Positions 18,357 to 27,285 of a stretch of DNA of 64,000 nucleotides are shown here, one piece after another. The DNA lies in NCBI RefSeq assembly GCF_965279545.1, contig NZ_OZ257250.1, positions 3,038,001-3,102,000 on the forward strand, written 5' to 3'. This DNA comes from Methylibium sp965279545 (GTDB taxonomy: Bacteria; Pseudomonadota; Gammaproteobacteria; Burkholderiales; Burkholderiaceae_C). Below the pieces are notes generated by a model. It saw only the letters and a program-made list of their open reading frames with translations. It ran no database searches and was not told the DNA's origin. Each line of letters starts with the position of its first letter. Within the stretch, counting starts at the first letter, position 1. Position numbers and translations under genes: made by a program.

Positions 18357-20179
18357 CAGAAGCTCTCCTCCACGGCGTCCTCGTGGCGCGCGACGATCTG
18401 CGGCTTGACGTCGAGGTCGGGCGCCACGCCCATCGCCTGCAGCGTCTTCTGCACCACCTCGCTGAACACCGGCGCGGCGACATCGCCGCCGAAGTACTTG
18501 CCCGCGTTCGGCTCGTCGACCATCACCGCGACCACGATACGCGGGTTGTTGATCGGCGCCAGCCCGACGAACCAGGCGCGGTACTTCTTGTCGGCGTAAC
18601 CCTTGCCTTCCTGCTTGTGCGCGGTGCCGGTCTTGCCGCCGACCGAGTAGCCGATCGCCTGCGCCCTGGGCGCGGTGCCGCCGTCGCCGGCCGCCATCTG
18701 CAGCATGTGGCGCACGGCGCGCGCGGTTTCGGGCGAGAACACGCGCACGCCGGTGCCCGGCGGCTGTGCAAGGGTGATGCTGGTCGAGATGAGTTCGCCG
18801 TCGCGCGCGAACACCGTGTAGGCGCGGGCGAGCTGGAACAGACTGACGGACAGGCCGTAGCCATAGCTCATGGTCGCCTGCTCGATCGGCCGCCAGGTCT
18901 TGTAGGGCCGCAGGCGGCCCGTGACCGCACCGGGGAAGTCGATCTGCGGCTTCTGGCCCAGGCCGACCGCGCTGAAGGTTTCCCACATCTCGCGCGGCTG
19001 CATCTGCATCGCCATCTTGACGGTGCCGACGTTGCTCGACTTCTGGATCACCTGCTCGACGGTGAGCGCGCCGTGCGGATGGGCGTCGCTGATGGTGCTG
19101 CCGGTGATCGTCAGGCGCCCCGGTGCGGTGTCGATCACCGTCGACGGCGTGACCCGGCCGGTCTCCAGCGCGAGCCCGACGATGAAGGGCTTCATCGTCG
19201 AGCCGGGCTCGAAGGTGTCGGTCAGCGCGCGGTTGCGCAGCTGCCCGCCGCCGAGGTTGTGGCGCTCGCCCGGCGTGTAGCTCGGGTAGTTGGCCAGCGC
19301 CAGCACCTCGCCGCGCTGCACATCGAGCACCACCACGCTGCCGGCCTTGGCCTTGTGCTCGGCCACCGCGTCGCGGATGCGCTGGTAGGCGAAGAACTGC
19401 ACCTTGGTGTCGATCGCGAGCTCGATGTCGCGGCCGTCGACCGGCGGCACGCTCTCGCCGATGTCCTCGACCACGCGACCGCGCCGGTCCTTGATGACGC
19501 GGCGCGAGCCGTCGCGGCCCGACAACGCGCCCTGGAACGCCAGCTCGATGCCCTCCTGCCCGCGGTCCTCGACATTGGTGAAGCCGACCACGTGCGCCGC
19601 CGCCTCGCCGGCGGGGTAGCGGCGCTTGTACTCGGTGAGCTGGTGCACGCCCTTCAGGTTCAGCGCGCGCACCTGCAGGGCGACCGGCTCGTCGATCTGG
19701 CGACGCAGGTAGACGAAATTCGGGTTGTCCGACAGGCGGCGCTCCAGCTCGCCCGAGCTCATGTCGAGCAGCCTCGCGAGCTGGCGCTTCTCGGCCGCCG
19801 ACGCGGTGACGTCGCGCGGAATGGCCCACACGGTCGGCGCCTCCACGCTGGAGGCGAGCAGCTCGCCGCTGCGGTCGGTGATGCGGCCGCGATTGGCCGG
19901 CAGGTCCAGCTTGTACGCGTAGCGGTTCGCGCCCTGCTGCTGGTAGAACTCGGTGCCGATCACCTGCACGTAGACCGCGCGGCCGAGCAGCAGCAGGAAG
20001 CCGGCGCCGACCAGGCCGACCAGGAACTTCGAGCGCCACGGCGGCGTCTTGGAGGCCAGCAACGGGCTGCTCGCATAGCGCACGCTGCGCGCGCTCACGG
20101 CACCGCTGGCGGCGCGCGCGCCCGGGCGACGGGGCCGGCCCTTGCCGCCGCGGTCGAACAGCCTGGCGATCCAGCTCAT
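18356..20179 (-). CDS. ftsI: Peptidoglycan D,D-transpeptidase FtsI (PBP3)
   Basis: Class B penicillin-binding protein that crosslinks septal peptidoglycan with FtsW. 607 residues: basic cytoplasmic tail, membrane anchor (about 52-75), PBP dimer domain, and transpeptidase with S327-T-M-K330 (nucleophile), S381-S-N383 and K516-T-G motifs, all intact. The start overlaps the ftsL stop by ATGA, and its stop overlaps the murE start. Confidence 0.98.
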   Translation of the reverse strand: MSWIARLFDRGGKGRPRRPGARAASGAVSARSVRYASSPLLASKTPPWRSKFLVGLVGAGFLLLLGRAVYVQVIGTEFYQQQGANRYAYKLDLPANRGRITDRSGELLASSVEAPTVWAIPRDVTASAAEKRQLARLLDMSSGELERRLSDNPNFVYLRRQIDEPVALQVRALNLKGVHQLTEYKRRYPAGEAAAHVVGFTNVEDRGQEGIELAFQGALSGRDGSRRVIKDRRGRVVEDIGESVPPVDGRDIELAIDTKVQFFAYQRIRDAVAEHKAKAGSVVVLDVQRGEVLALANYPSYTPGERHNLGGGQLRNRALTDTFEPGSTMKPFIVGLALETGRVTPSTVIDTAPGRLTITGSTISDAHPHGALTVEQVIQKSSNVGTVKMAMQMQPREMWETFSAVGLGQKPQIDFPGAVTGRLRPYKTWRPIEQATMSYGYGLSVSLFQLARAYTVFARDGELISTSITLAQPPGTGVRVFSPETARAVRHMLQMAAGDGGTAPRAQAIGYSVGGKTGTAHKQEGKGYADKKYRAWFVGLAPINNPRIVVAVMVDEPNAGKYFGGDVAAPVFSEVVQKTLQAMGVAPDLDVKPQIVARHEDAVEESF

Positions 20180-20484
20180 CGGCGCCCCTCGGCCGCATCG
20201 GGCGCGGGCTCGGCGGCCGGCGCCGGGGGAACGACGTACTCCGTGACCGCCGGCGTGGCGCTGCGCATGCCCAGCCGGTCGCGCGCAACCTTCTCCACGC
20301 GCAGCGGCGTGGCCTGCGCCCGCGCATCGACCAGCAGCCGTTCATGGTCGCTCTCGAGCTTCAGGGCCAGCGCCTGTGCGCGGTCGAGCTCGGCGAACAG
20401 GCGCCGTGACTCGTAGGACACCTTGACGAGGTAGAGCGAGCTGCACACCAGCGCGATCAGCAGCATGACGTTGAGCCGGGTCAT
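20176..20484 (-). CDS. ftsL: Cell division protein FtsL
   Basis: Small bitopic divisome protein, 102 residues from ATG 20484 (overlaps the rsmH stop as ATGA). One membrane helix (about 5-22) is followed by a periplasmic heptad-patterned coiled coil (SRRLFAELDRAQALALKLESD) and a Pro/Ala-rich tail. It pairs with FtsB and FtsQ to activate FtsWI. Identity rests on length, topology and position between rsmH and ftsI, since the family is poorly conserved. Confidence 0.92.
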   Translation of the reverse strand: MTRLNVMLLIALVCSSLYLVKVSYESRRLFAELDRAQALALKLESDHERLLVDARAQATPLRVEKVARDRLGMRSATPAVTEYVVPPAPAAEPAPDAAEGRR

Positions 20485-21437
20485 GCAGACACCCCCACGT
20501 CCGTGCGTTCCGCGACCCGCAGGATCGCGGAACGCGAGCGCGGGTTCGCCGCCACCTCTTCGGCGCTCGGCTTCACCCGCGTCACGGCGCGCAGCCGCAT
20601 CGGCTTGGGCGGCGCGAACGGCGCCCGGCGGTCGACCAACTCCTTGCTGTGGCTCGCGATGAAGGTCTTGACGATGCGGTCTTCGAGCGAATGAAAGCTG
20701 ATCACGACCAGCCGCCCCCCGGGCTTCAGGCATTGGAGCGCCGCCGCGAGGCCTTGTTCGAGCTGCGTCAGCTCCGCGTTGACGAAGATGCGCAAGGCCT
20801 GAAAGGTGCGCGTGGCCGGGTTCTGGCCCGGCTCGCGGGTCTTGACCGCCTGCGCCACGACCTCGGACAGCGCCTCGGTGGTGCGCACCGCGCGCCCGCC
20901 CAGCCGGCGCGCCACCAGCGCGCGGGCGATCGCCGTCGCGAAGCGCTCCTCGCCATAGTCGCGGATCACCGTGGCGATCTCGCGTTCGTCGGCGCGCGCC
21001 AGGTAGTCGGCCGCGCTCTCGCCGCGCGTCGGGTCCATGCGCATGTCGAGCGGGCCGCTGGCGCGAAAGCTGAAGCCGCGCTCGGGGTTGTCGATCTGCG
21101 GCGAGCTCACGCCCAGGTCCAGCAGCAAGCCGTCAATGCGCGTCACGCCGCGCGCCGCCAGCAGGGCCGGCAGTTCGCTGTAGGCCGCATGCTCGATGTG
21201 AAAGCGCGGGTCCGTGACCCGCGCCGCGCCCGAGGTGGCATGCGCCACCGCGTCGGGGTCGCGGTCGATCGCCAGCAGGCGCCCCGCGTCCGACAGCCGG
21301 GAGAGGATCAGCCGCGAGTGCCCGCCGCGGCCGTAGGTGCCGTCGACATAGAGCCCGCTTGGCGCCGTCACGAGGGCATCGACCGCCTCGTGCAGCAGGA
21401 CGGTGGTGTGCTGCCAAGACCCTGCTCCCTGGTTCAT
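20481..21437 (-). CDS. rsmH: 16S rRNA (cytosine-1402-N4)-methyltransferase
   Basis: SAM-dependent enzyme (MraW) that methylates C1402 in the ribosomal P site. 318 residues from ATG 21437. The SAM motif VDGTYGRGGHSRLIL, DLGVSSPQID, the RGFSFR segment, LRIFVNAELTQLEQGL and SFHSLEDRIVK are all present. Five bp after mraZ, the usual second gene of the cluster. Confidence 0.97.
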   Translation of the reverse strand: MNQGAGSWQHTTVLLHEAVDALVTAPSGLYVDGTYGRGGHSRLILSRLSDAGRLLAIDRDPDAVAHATSGAARVTDPRFHIEHAAYSELPALLAARGVTRIDGLLLDLGVSSPQIDNPERGFSFRASGPLDMRMDPTRGESAADYLARADEREIATVIRDYGEERFATAIARALVARRLGGRAVRTTEALSEVVAQAVKTREPGQNPATRTFQALRIFVNAELTQLEQGLAAALQCLKPGGRLVVISFHSLEDRIVKTFIASHSKELVDRRAPFAPPKPMRLRAVTRVKPSAEEVAANPRSRSAILRVAERTDVGVSA

Positions 21438-21442
21438 GGGCG

Positions 21443-21883
21443 TCAAAAGGAGAAGTCGCCCAAGGTCTCGGGCAGGCCCTGCTGCATGACCTCGGCTTCG
21501 TGCGCCTGATAGCGCTGCACGTCCCAGAGTTCGAAGTGGCTGCCCATGCCGAGCAGCATCACATCCCTGGACAGGCCGGCCGCCTGGCGCAGTTCGGGCG
21601 AGACCAGCACGCGCGAGCTGCCGTCGATCTCGACGTCCATGGCATTGCCGAGAAAGATGCGCTTCCAGCCTTCGGCGCGCATCGGCAGCGCGGCGACCTT
21701 GTCGCGAAAGCTCTCCCACGCCGGACGGGGAAAGAGCAGCAGGCAGCCGACCGGGTGCTTGGTGAGCGTGAGCTGGCCTTGCGCCAGGGCGCTCAAGGCG
21801 TCGCGATGGCGCGCCGGGACGGCCAGCCGCCCTTTTGCGTCGAGCGCGAGCGCCGAAGCCCCCTGGAAAACAATCTCTGCCAC
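21443..21883 (-). CDS. mraZ: Transcriptional regulator MraZ
   Basis: DNA-binding protein with two SpoVT/AbrB-like repeats that represses the dcw promoter. 146 residues. Both DxKGRLxxP-type (LDAKGRLAVPARHRD) and the second-repeat signature (DGSSRVLVSPELRQAAGL) are seen. The start is GTG at 21883, and no ATG fits. The GTG is itself the last GTGGx unit of the MraZ-box array, so the operator extends into the initiation codon. Confidence 0.95.
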   Translation of the reverse strand: MAEIVFQGASALALDAKGRLAVPARHRDALSALAQGQLTLTKHPVGCLLLFPRPAWESFRDKVAALPMRAEGWKRIFLGNAMDVEIDGSSRVLVSPELRQAAGLSRDVMLLGMGSHFELWDVQRYQAHEAEVMQQGLPETLGDFSF

Positions 21884-21913
21884 GGAATCCCACTAAAGTG
21901 CACTTTGCCCCAC
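21879..21913 (-). promoter_or_regulatory. mraZ: MraZ-box array (four 10-bp-spaced GTGNN repeats)
   Basis: On the minus strand, GTGGG (21913-21909), GTGCA (21903-21899), GTGGG (21893-21889) and GTGGC (21883-21879) follow at exactly 10-bp intervals. This is the pattern bound by MraZ for autoregulation of dcw clusters. The second unit is degenerate, and the fourth contains the GTG start codon. Confidence 0.85.
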
Positions 21914-21940
21914 TTTAGCGGAGCCCTGCAGGCGGGTCAA
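21912..21940 (-). promoter_or_regulatory. dcw operon promoter (Pmra)
   Basis: TTGACC (21940-21935) and TAAAGT (21917-21912) with a 17-bp spacer form a good sigma70 promoter. The -10 box overlaps the first MraZ box, so MraZ binding would block RNA polymerase. The predicted leader is only about 20 nt. Confidence 0.8.
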
Positions 21941-22168
21941 CCGGAGATGTAAGGAAATCTCAATGAAATCAAGCACTTAGACACGATTTCGCAGGTGATA
22001 TCAAGAAAATATCGTTCTAAAAGAACGACTTGCGAAGTCCTGTGGAAGTGAAAGATGAACTGGCCCCCGATCACGGCGAGGCGCTCCGTCGGTCCTGGGA
22101 ACCCCAGAGCCGGTCGTGAACTCCCTCCCCAGCGAGATCGCGAAAACACTACGAGATCGCGAAGTCCC
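21941..22168. other. AT-richer gene-free stretch upstream of mraZ with dyads and short repeats
   Basis: No gene is seen. It holds an inverted repeat at 22013-22027 (CGTTCT-AAA-AGAACG) next to a GATAT/ATATC dyad, and further out a motif like CGAGATCGCGAAGT repeated about every 20 bp (about 22112-22190). The base composition is clearly lower in GC than in the flanking genes, as expected for a promoter-distal or recombination-prone spacer. Confidence 0.5.
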
Positions 22169-22362
22169 CTACGAGGTCGTGAAGTAGCCGCCACGTTGGC
22201 TGCAAGAGCGCAGTCCTGACGAGGCCGGCATGCCGGCCTCGGCCTGCCTCAAGAACCCGACGATCTGCTCGTCCGTGAACCTGCTCTTCTTCATGTCCGT
22301 TCCTTCCTCGGAAAACGGACTCTACTAACCTTGATCTGGACCGCCTCACGGGGGGCAGGTCA
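22169..22362 (-). mobile_element. IS3-family remnant, left end and start of orfA
   Basis: TGACCTGCCCCC at 22362 reading leftward matches an IS3-family terminal repeat. About 68 bp inside is an ATG (22294) for MKKSRFTDEQIVGFLRQAEAG, the typical start of IS3 orfA. Similarity is lost after about 23 codons, and the frame ends at TAG 22169. There is no orfB and no right end: a decayed scar at the boundary between the dcw cluster and the metal island. Confidence 0.75.
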
Positions 22363-22451
22363 GCAGCACCGAACCACAGGCGCCCGCACCCGCCAGCGCC
22401 ACGCAAAGCAGCAGCGCAGCGCTAACGAAGGTGCACCAGCTTCGGATGTGG

Positions 22452-25400
22452 TCAGACCGTCGCTTGCTGCCTCCGCCAGAACGCGAAGCGCCATGCCGTG
22501 GGCTCACGTTTGCGCCGCATCAGCAGGTACGCAGCAGGAATCACGAACATCGACAGCAGCGGTGCGGTGATCATCCCGCCCACCATCGGTGCGGCGATGC
22601 GCTGCATCACCTCGGAGCCTGTGCCCGTGCCCCACATGATCGGGAACAGGCCGGCCAGGATCACCGCGACAGTCATCGCCTTGGGCCGCACGCGCAAGAC
22701 CGCGCCTTCGCGAATCGCATCGAGCAGGTCGTCGGTCGTCGTTGTGCCGGCATCCACACGCTCGCCCCAAGCCTGCTTCAGGTACAGCAGCATGATCACA
22801 CCGAACTCGGCCGACACGCCGGCCAGCGCGATGAAGCCGACCGCCCCAGCCACCGACAGGTTGTAGCTCAGCAGGTACAGCAGCCAGATGCCACCGACCA
22901 GCGCGAAAGGCAGCGTCGCCATGATCAGCAGCGCCTCGTCGAAGCGCTTGAAGGTCAGGTACAGCAGCACGAAGATGATCAGCAGCGTGAACGGCACGAC
23001 GACCTTCAGCTTCGCGGTCGCGCGCTCCAGGAACTCGAACTGGCCCGACCACGAGATCGAATAGCCCGCCGGCAGGACCACCTTCTCGGCGACCACGCGC
23101 TGCATGTCCTGCACCGCCGAGCGCAGATCGCGACCACGGATGTCGACGTAGACCCAGCCCGACAGCCGTGCGTTCTCGCTGCGCAGCATCGGCGGGCCAT
23201 CGGTGATGCGGATGTCGGCCACATCGGAGAGCACCAGCCGCGCCCCCCTCTCGGTGACGATGGGCAGCACGCGCAGCTTCTCCAGAGAATCGCGCGTCTC
23301 TCGTGGATAGCGCAGGTTGATCGGGAAGCGCTGCAGGCCTTCCACGGTCTCTCCGACGTTGTCACCGCCCACCGCCGAGCTGATGACGGACTGCACATCG
23401 GCGATGTTCATGCCGAAGCGTGCCGCCGCGTCGCGGTTGATCGTCACGTCCACATAGCGGCCACCGGTCAGCCGCTCGGCCAGCGCACTGCTGACACCGG
23501 GCACATCCTTCAGCGCCTTCTCGATCTCGCCCGTCACGCGGTCGATCACGGCCAGGTCGGTGCCGGCCACTTTCACGCCCACCGGGCTCTTGATGCCAGT
23601 GGCCAGCATGTCGATGCGGTTGCGGATCGGCGGCACCCAGATGTTGGCCACACCTGGCACCTTGACGATACGGTCGAGTTCATCGACCAGCTTGTCCTGC
23701 GTCATACCGGGCCGCCACTGACTCTTTGGCTTGAACTGGATCGTGGTCTCGAACATCTCCATGGGGGCCGGATCGGTCGCGGTCTCGGCGCGGCCGGCCT
23801 TGCCGTAGACGCTCGCGACCTCGGGCACGGTCTTGATGAGCCGATCGGTCTGTTGTAGCAACTCGGCCGCCTTTCCGGCCGAGAGGCCCGGCAGCGCCGA
23901 CGGCATGTACAGCAGGTCGCCTTCGTCGAGACGTGGCATGAACTCGCCGCCGATGTGCTGCAGCGGCCACAGGCTCAGCACCAAAGCCACGGCAGCGACC
24001 GCCAGTGTGGTCTTGGGTGCAAGCAATACGACGTTCAGCAGCGGCCGGTAGACCGCGATCAGGAACCGGTTCAACGGGTTGGTCTTCTCGTCAGGTATGC
24101 GCCCCCGGATCAGGTAGCCCATCAGCACGGGGATCAGCGTCGCTGACAGGCCCGCCGCCGCGGCCATCGCATACGTCTTCGTGAAGGCCAACGGCGAGAA
24201 CAGCCGCCCCTCCTGCGCTTCCAGCGTGAACACCGGGATGAAGCTCAGCGTGATGATCAGCAGCGAGAAGAACAGCGCGGGCCCGACCTCGGCGGCCGAG
24301 TCACCGATCACGCGCCAGCGCGCTTCGCCTTCGAGCTTCTGGTCCGGATGCTCGTGGCTCCAGCGCTCCAGGTGCTTGTGCGCGTTCTCGATCATCACGA
24401 CCGCCGCATCGACCATCGCGCCGATCGCGATCGCGATGCCACCCAGCGACATGATGTTGGCGTTCACGCCCTGGTAGTGCATCACGATGAACGCGGCCAG
24501 GATGCCCAGCGGCAGCGAGACGATGGCGACGAAGGCGGAGCGCAGGTGGAACAGGAAGATGAAACACACCACCGCGACGACAACGAACTCCTCGAGCAGC
24601 TTGTGCCCGAGGTTGTCCACTGCACGCTCGATCAGGCCTGAGCGGTCGTAGACCGGCACGATCTCCACGCCCTTGGGCAGGCTCGCCTGCAAGGTCTTGA
24701 GCTTCTCCTTGACCGCCGCAATCGTCTCCAGCGCGTTCTTGCCCGAGCGCATCACGATCACGCCGCCGGCAGCCTCGCCTTCGCCATCGAGTTCGCCGAT
24801 GCCGCGCCGCATCTCCGGCCCGACCTGGATACGAGCCACGTCACCGAGGCGCACCGACACCCCGGCCGCCGTGCTAACCAGCGGCACCTTGCGGAAGTCG
24901 TCGAGCGACTGCAGGTAGCCCGAGGCCCGCACCACGTACTCGGCCTCGCCGAGTTCGAGCACCGAGCCGCCCGCTTCCTGGTTCGACTTCTGGATCGCCT
25001 CGACCACCTTGGTGTGCGCAATGCCGTAGGCAGCCAGCTTGTCGGGGTCGAGCAGGATTTGGTACTGGCGCACCATGCCACCGACCGAGGCCACCTCGGC
25101 CACGTTCGGCACGGTCTTCAGCTCGAACTTCAGGAACCAGTCCTGCAAAGCGCGCAGTTGCCCTGCGTCCTGCGTGCCGCTGCGATCGACCACCGAATAC
25201 TGGTAGATCCAGCCGACACCGGTCGCGTCCGGCCCGAGCGAGGCCTTCGCGCCGGGCGGCAATTTCGATTGCACCTGGTTCAGGTACTCCAGCACCCGCG
25301 AGCGTGCCCAGTACGGGTCGGTGCCGTCTTCGAACAGTACATAGACGAAGCTGTCGCCGAAGAACGAGTAGCCACGGACCGTCTTCGCCCCCGGCACCGA

Positions 25401-25622
25401 CAGCATCGTCGTCGTCAGCGGGTAGGTGATCTGATTCTCGACGATGCGCGGCGCCTGGCCCGGGTAGGTCGTGCGGATGATGACCTGCACGTCAGACAAG
25501 TCGGGCAGCGCGTCCAGCGGCGTGCGCAGCAGCGAGTAGACACCCCAGGCACTGAGCATCACGGTCGCCAGCAGCACCAGGAAGCGGTTGGCGATCGACC
25601 AGCGGATCAGCTTGGCGATCAT
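22452..25622 (-). CDS. cusA: Cu(I)/Ag(I) efflux RND transporter CusA
   Basis: Inner-membrane proton-driven pump of the heavy-metal RND family, expected to export Cu(I)/Ag(I) through CusB and the outer-membrane channel. 1056 residues from ATG 25622 (ATGA overlap with cusB). The relay motif AIGAMVDAAVVMIEN is the copper/silver type rather than the CzcA DFG type. The three export methionines of E. coli CusA are conserved in context: MEMFETTIQFKP, RNRIDMLATGIKSP and RFGMNIADV. Twelve membrane helices are in the usual places. Confidence 0.95.
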   Translation of the reverse strand: MIAKLIRWSIANRFLVLLATVMLSAWGVYSLLRTPLDALPDLSDVQVIIRTTYPGQAPRIVENQITYPLTTTMLSVPGAKTVRGYSFFGDSFVYVLFEDGTDPYWARSRVLEYLNQVQSKLPPGAKASLGPDATGVGWIYQYSVVDRSGTQDAGQLRALQDWFLKFELKTVPNVAEVASVGGMVRQYQILLDPDKLAAYGIAHTKVVEAIQKSNQEAGGSVLELGEAEYVVRASGYLQSLDDFRKVPLVSTAAGVSVRLGDVARIQVGPEMRRGIGELDGEGEAAGGVIVMRSGKNALETIAAVKEKLKTLQASLPKGVEIVPVYDRSGLIERAVDNLGHKLLEEFVVVAVVCFIFLFHLRSAFVAIVSLPLGILAAFIVMHYQGVNANIMSLGGIAIAIGAMVDAAVVMIENAHKHLERWSHEHPDQKLEGEARWRVIGDSAAEVGPALFFSLLIITLSFIPVFTLEAQEGRLFSPLAFTKTYAMAAAAGLSATLIPVLMGYLIRGRIPDEKTNPLNRFLIAVYRPLLNVVLLAPKTTLAVAAVALVLSLWPLQHIGGEFMPRLDEGDLLYMPSALPGLSAGKAAELLQQTDRLIKTVPEVASVYGKAGRAETATDPAPMEMFETTIQFKPKSQWRPGMTQDKLVDELDRIVKVPGVANIWVPPIRNRIDMLATGIKSPVGVKVAGTDLAVIDRVTGEIEKALKDVPGVSSALAERLTGGRYVDVTINRDAAARFGMNIADVQSVISSAVGGDNVGETVEGLQRFPINLRYPRETRDSLEKLRVLPIVTERGARLVLSDVADIRITDGPPMLRSENARLSGWVYVDIRGRDLRSAVQDMQRVVAEKVVLPAGYSISWSGQFEFLERATAKLKVVVPFTLLIIFVLLYLTFKRFDEALLIMATLPFALVGGIWLLYLLSYNLSVAGAVGFIALAGVSAEFGVIMLLYLKQAWGERVDAGTTTTDDLLDAIREGAVLRVRPKAMTVAVILAGLFPIMWGTGTGSEVMQRIAAPMVGGMITAPLLSMFVIPAAYLLMRRKREPTAWRFAFWRRQQATV

Positions 25623-27283
25623 GGCTTGCTCCGCGAGGCTGCGGACGCGGGAGCCTTTGGCTCCGGCTGCAGCAAGGTCGTGCTGGTGAGCTGAGGCTGG
25701 CTGTTGGCGTCCATGTAGAACTCGAAGTCGATTCGGTCCCCCGCCTCCAGCCCACGCGGCACGCCACCTTTGGGCAGCTTGAAGTCCATGGTCATCGCGC
25801 CCCACTTCAGCGACGCGATGGGGCCATGCGACAAGGTCATCGCGTCGCGGCTGATCGCCTCGATCCTTCCGGTGCCGGAATGTCGGGGTGCGGTGTTCGC
25901 GGCAGTGGGTGGCGGCTCGACGTTCAACCGCGCCTCCACGCCCTTCAGGCTGGCCTCCGAGTCGATCAGGAATTGCGACGACACGACCACGCGCTGGCCG
26001 AGTTGCAAGCCGCGCTTGATTTCGGTCTGCCCGCCGCTCTCGATGCCGATCTCGACATCGACGGGGCGGAAGCGGCCGTTGTCTTCCGCCAGCATCGCGA
26101 CCGTGCGCTTGCCTGTCTGGATGATGGCTTCGGTGGGAATCAGCAGCACCTTCTCGCTGCGCGTGTCCATGAACTGCATCTGCACGAACATGCCCGGCAC
26201 CAGCGCGCCGTTGGCGTTCGCGAGTTCGAGGCGGGCCTTCAGCGTGCGCGTGGTGGCATTGACCTCGGGCAGGATGGCCTGCACCTTGCCGTCGAACTTC
26301 GTGCCGGGGACGGCCGGGCTCGTGGCCTGGACCTTCGCACCCGGTCGCAGCAGCGCCGCCTGGCTCTCGGGCACTTCGGCATTCGCCCACACGGTGCCCA
26401 GGCCGTTGATGCGGAACAGCGTGGCACCAGCCATCACCGTCATGCCCTCGCGCACCATCAGCTCGGTAACGACACCGCCGATCGGTGCGACCAGCGTGAT
26501 GCGCGGCTGGGTGCGTCCGGTGCTTTCGACCAGCGCGATCTGCGTGTCGCTCATGCCGACCTGGCGCATGCGCTGTCGTGCGCCGTCGACGAGCGATGCC
26601 AAGTCGGTGCCCTGCATCCGGCGCACCGACAGGAACTCTTCCTGCGCGGCGATCCAATCCGGCACGTACAGCTCGGCCAGCGCCTGGCCCTTGGCCACGC
26701 GGTCGAGCGTGGCGCGAACGTGCAGGCGCTCGACGTAGCCGGTGGCCCGGGCCTGCACGATGACCTGGTCGCGCTCGTTGAAGGCGATGCTGCCGACCGC
26801 AGACACCTGCGGCGACAGCGTGCCTTCGGTGACGGCGGCGGTGCGCACGCCCAGGTTCTGCTGGATGCGCGGACTGACCGTCACCTTGCTGCCGTCACCG
26901 TCGCTGTCGGCGTAGACCGGTACCAGCATCATGTCCATGAACGGCGATTTGGCCGGCTTGTCGAACTTGTTCCCCGGCACCATCGGGTCATGGTAGTAGA
27001 GGACCTTCTTGCCTGTCATCGGATCGACATCGCCGGCCTTGATGCCCGAGGTGATGTGCCGGCGGGTCGCGTCCTCGCCTTGAGCGATGCTCTGCGGCAC
27101 CGCTTCGGTGGCGGCGCCGGACGCGGCCGACGCACCATTCGCAGCGGCACCCGCGACGGCGACGGACGCGGATGTGGCGCTCATCCCCATGCCTCGCTGC
27201 ATGCCGGTCGCATAGAAGCCGTAGCCCGCGGCGCCGAGGATACCGATGGCTGCTAGGCCGATCAGGAGGGGTTTCGTGTTCAT
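25619..27283 (-). CDS. cusB: Efflux periplasmic adaptor CusB with C-terminal CusF domain
   Basis: Membrane-fusion protein linking CusA to the outer-membrane channel. 554 residues: signal anchor (about 5-24); a heavy-metal-binding segment YYHDPMVPGNKFDKPAKSPFMDMMLVPVY; the MFP core with barrel-sandwich and alpha-hairpin; then, after about residue 470, a CusF-like domain (IEAISRDAMTLSHGPIASLKWGAMTMDF) with the W-x-x-M-x-M copper site. The fusion could hand copper directly to the pump. Start ATG 27283 is 2 bp after cusC. Confidence 0.93.
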   Translation of the reverse strand: MNTKPLLIGLAAIGILGAAGYGFYATGMQRGMGMSATSASVAVAGAAANGASAASGAATEAVPQSIAQGEDATRRHITSGIKAGDVDPMTGKKVLYYHDPMVPGNKFDKPAKSPFMDMMLVPVYADSDGDGSKVTVSPRIQQNLGVRTAAVTEGTLSPQVSAVGSIAFNERDQVIVQARATGYVERLHVRATLDRVAKGQALAELYVPDWIAAQEEFLSVRRMQGTDLASLVDGARQRMRQVGMSDTQIALVESTGRTQPRITLVAPIGGVVTELMVREGMTVMAGATLFRINGLGTVWANAEVPESQAALLRPGAKVQATSPAVPGTKFDGKVQAILPEVNATTRTLKARLELANANGALVPGMFVQMQFMDTRSEKVLLIPTEAIIQTGKRTVAMLAEDNGRFRPVDVEIGIESGGQTEIKRGLQLGQRVVVSSQFLIDSEASLKGVEARLNVEPPPTAANTAPRHSGTGRIEAISRDAMTLSHGPIASLKWGAMTMDFKLPKGGVPRGLEAGDRIDFEFYMDANSQPQLTSTTLLQPEPKAPASAASRSKP

Positions 27284-27285
27284 GT

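Noticed and set aside
15385..20345. Very long open frames suggesting MurE-MurF or FtsI-MurE fusion proteins
   Set aside because: High GC leaves off-frames open. The long frames only continue upstream of real starts in a frame that differs from the upstream gene; ATGA/TGATG starts give normal lengths.
22149..22406. 85-codon ORF on the minus strand
   Set aside because: Off-frame reading of the IS3 orfA remnant; the biological frame starts at 22294.
22452..26657. A 1401-codon frame fusing CusA to upstream sequence
   Set aside because: The extra N-terminal part is antisense-free noise from the cusB region in another frame; CusA starts at 25622 with its usual MIAKLIRWSI beginning.
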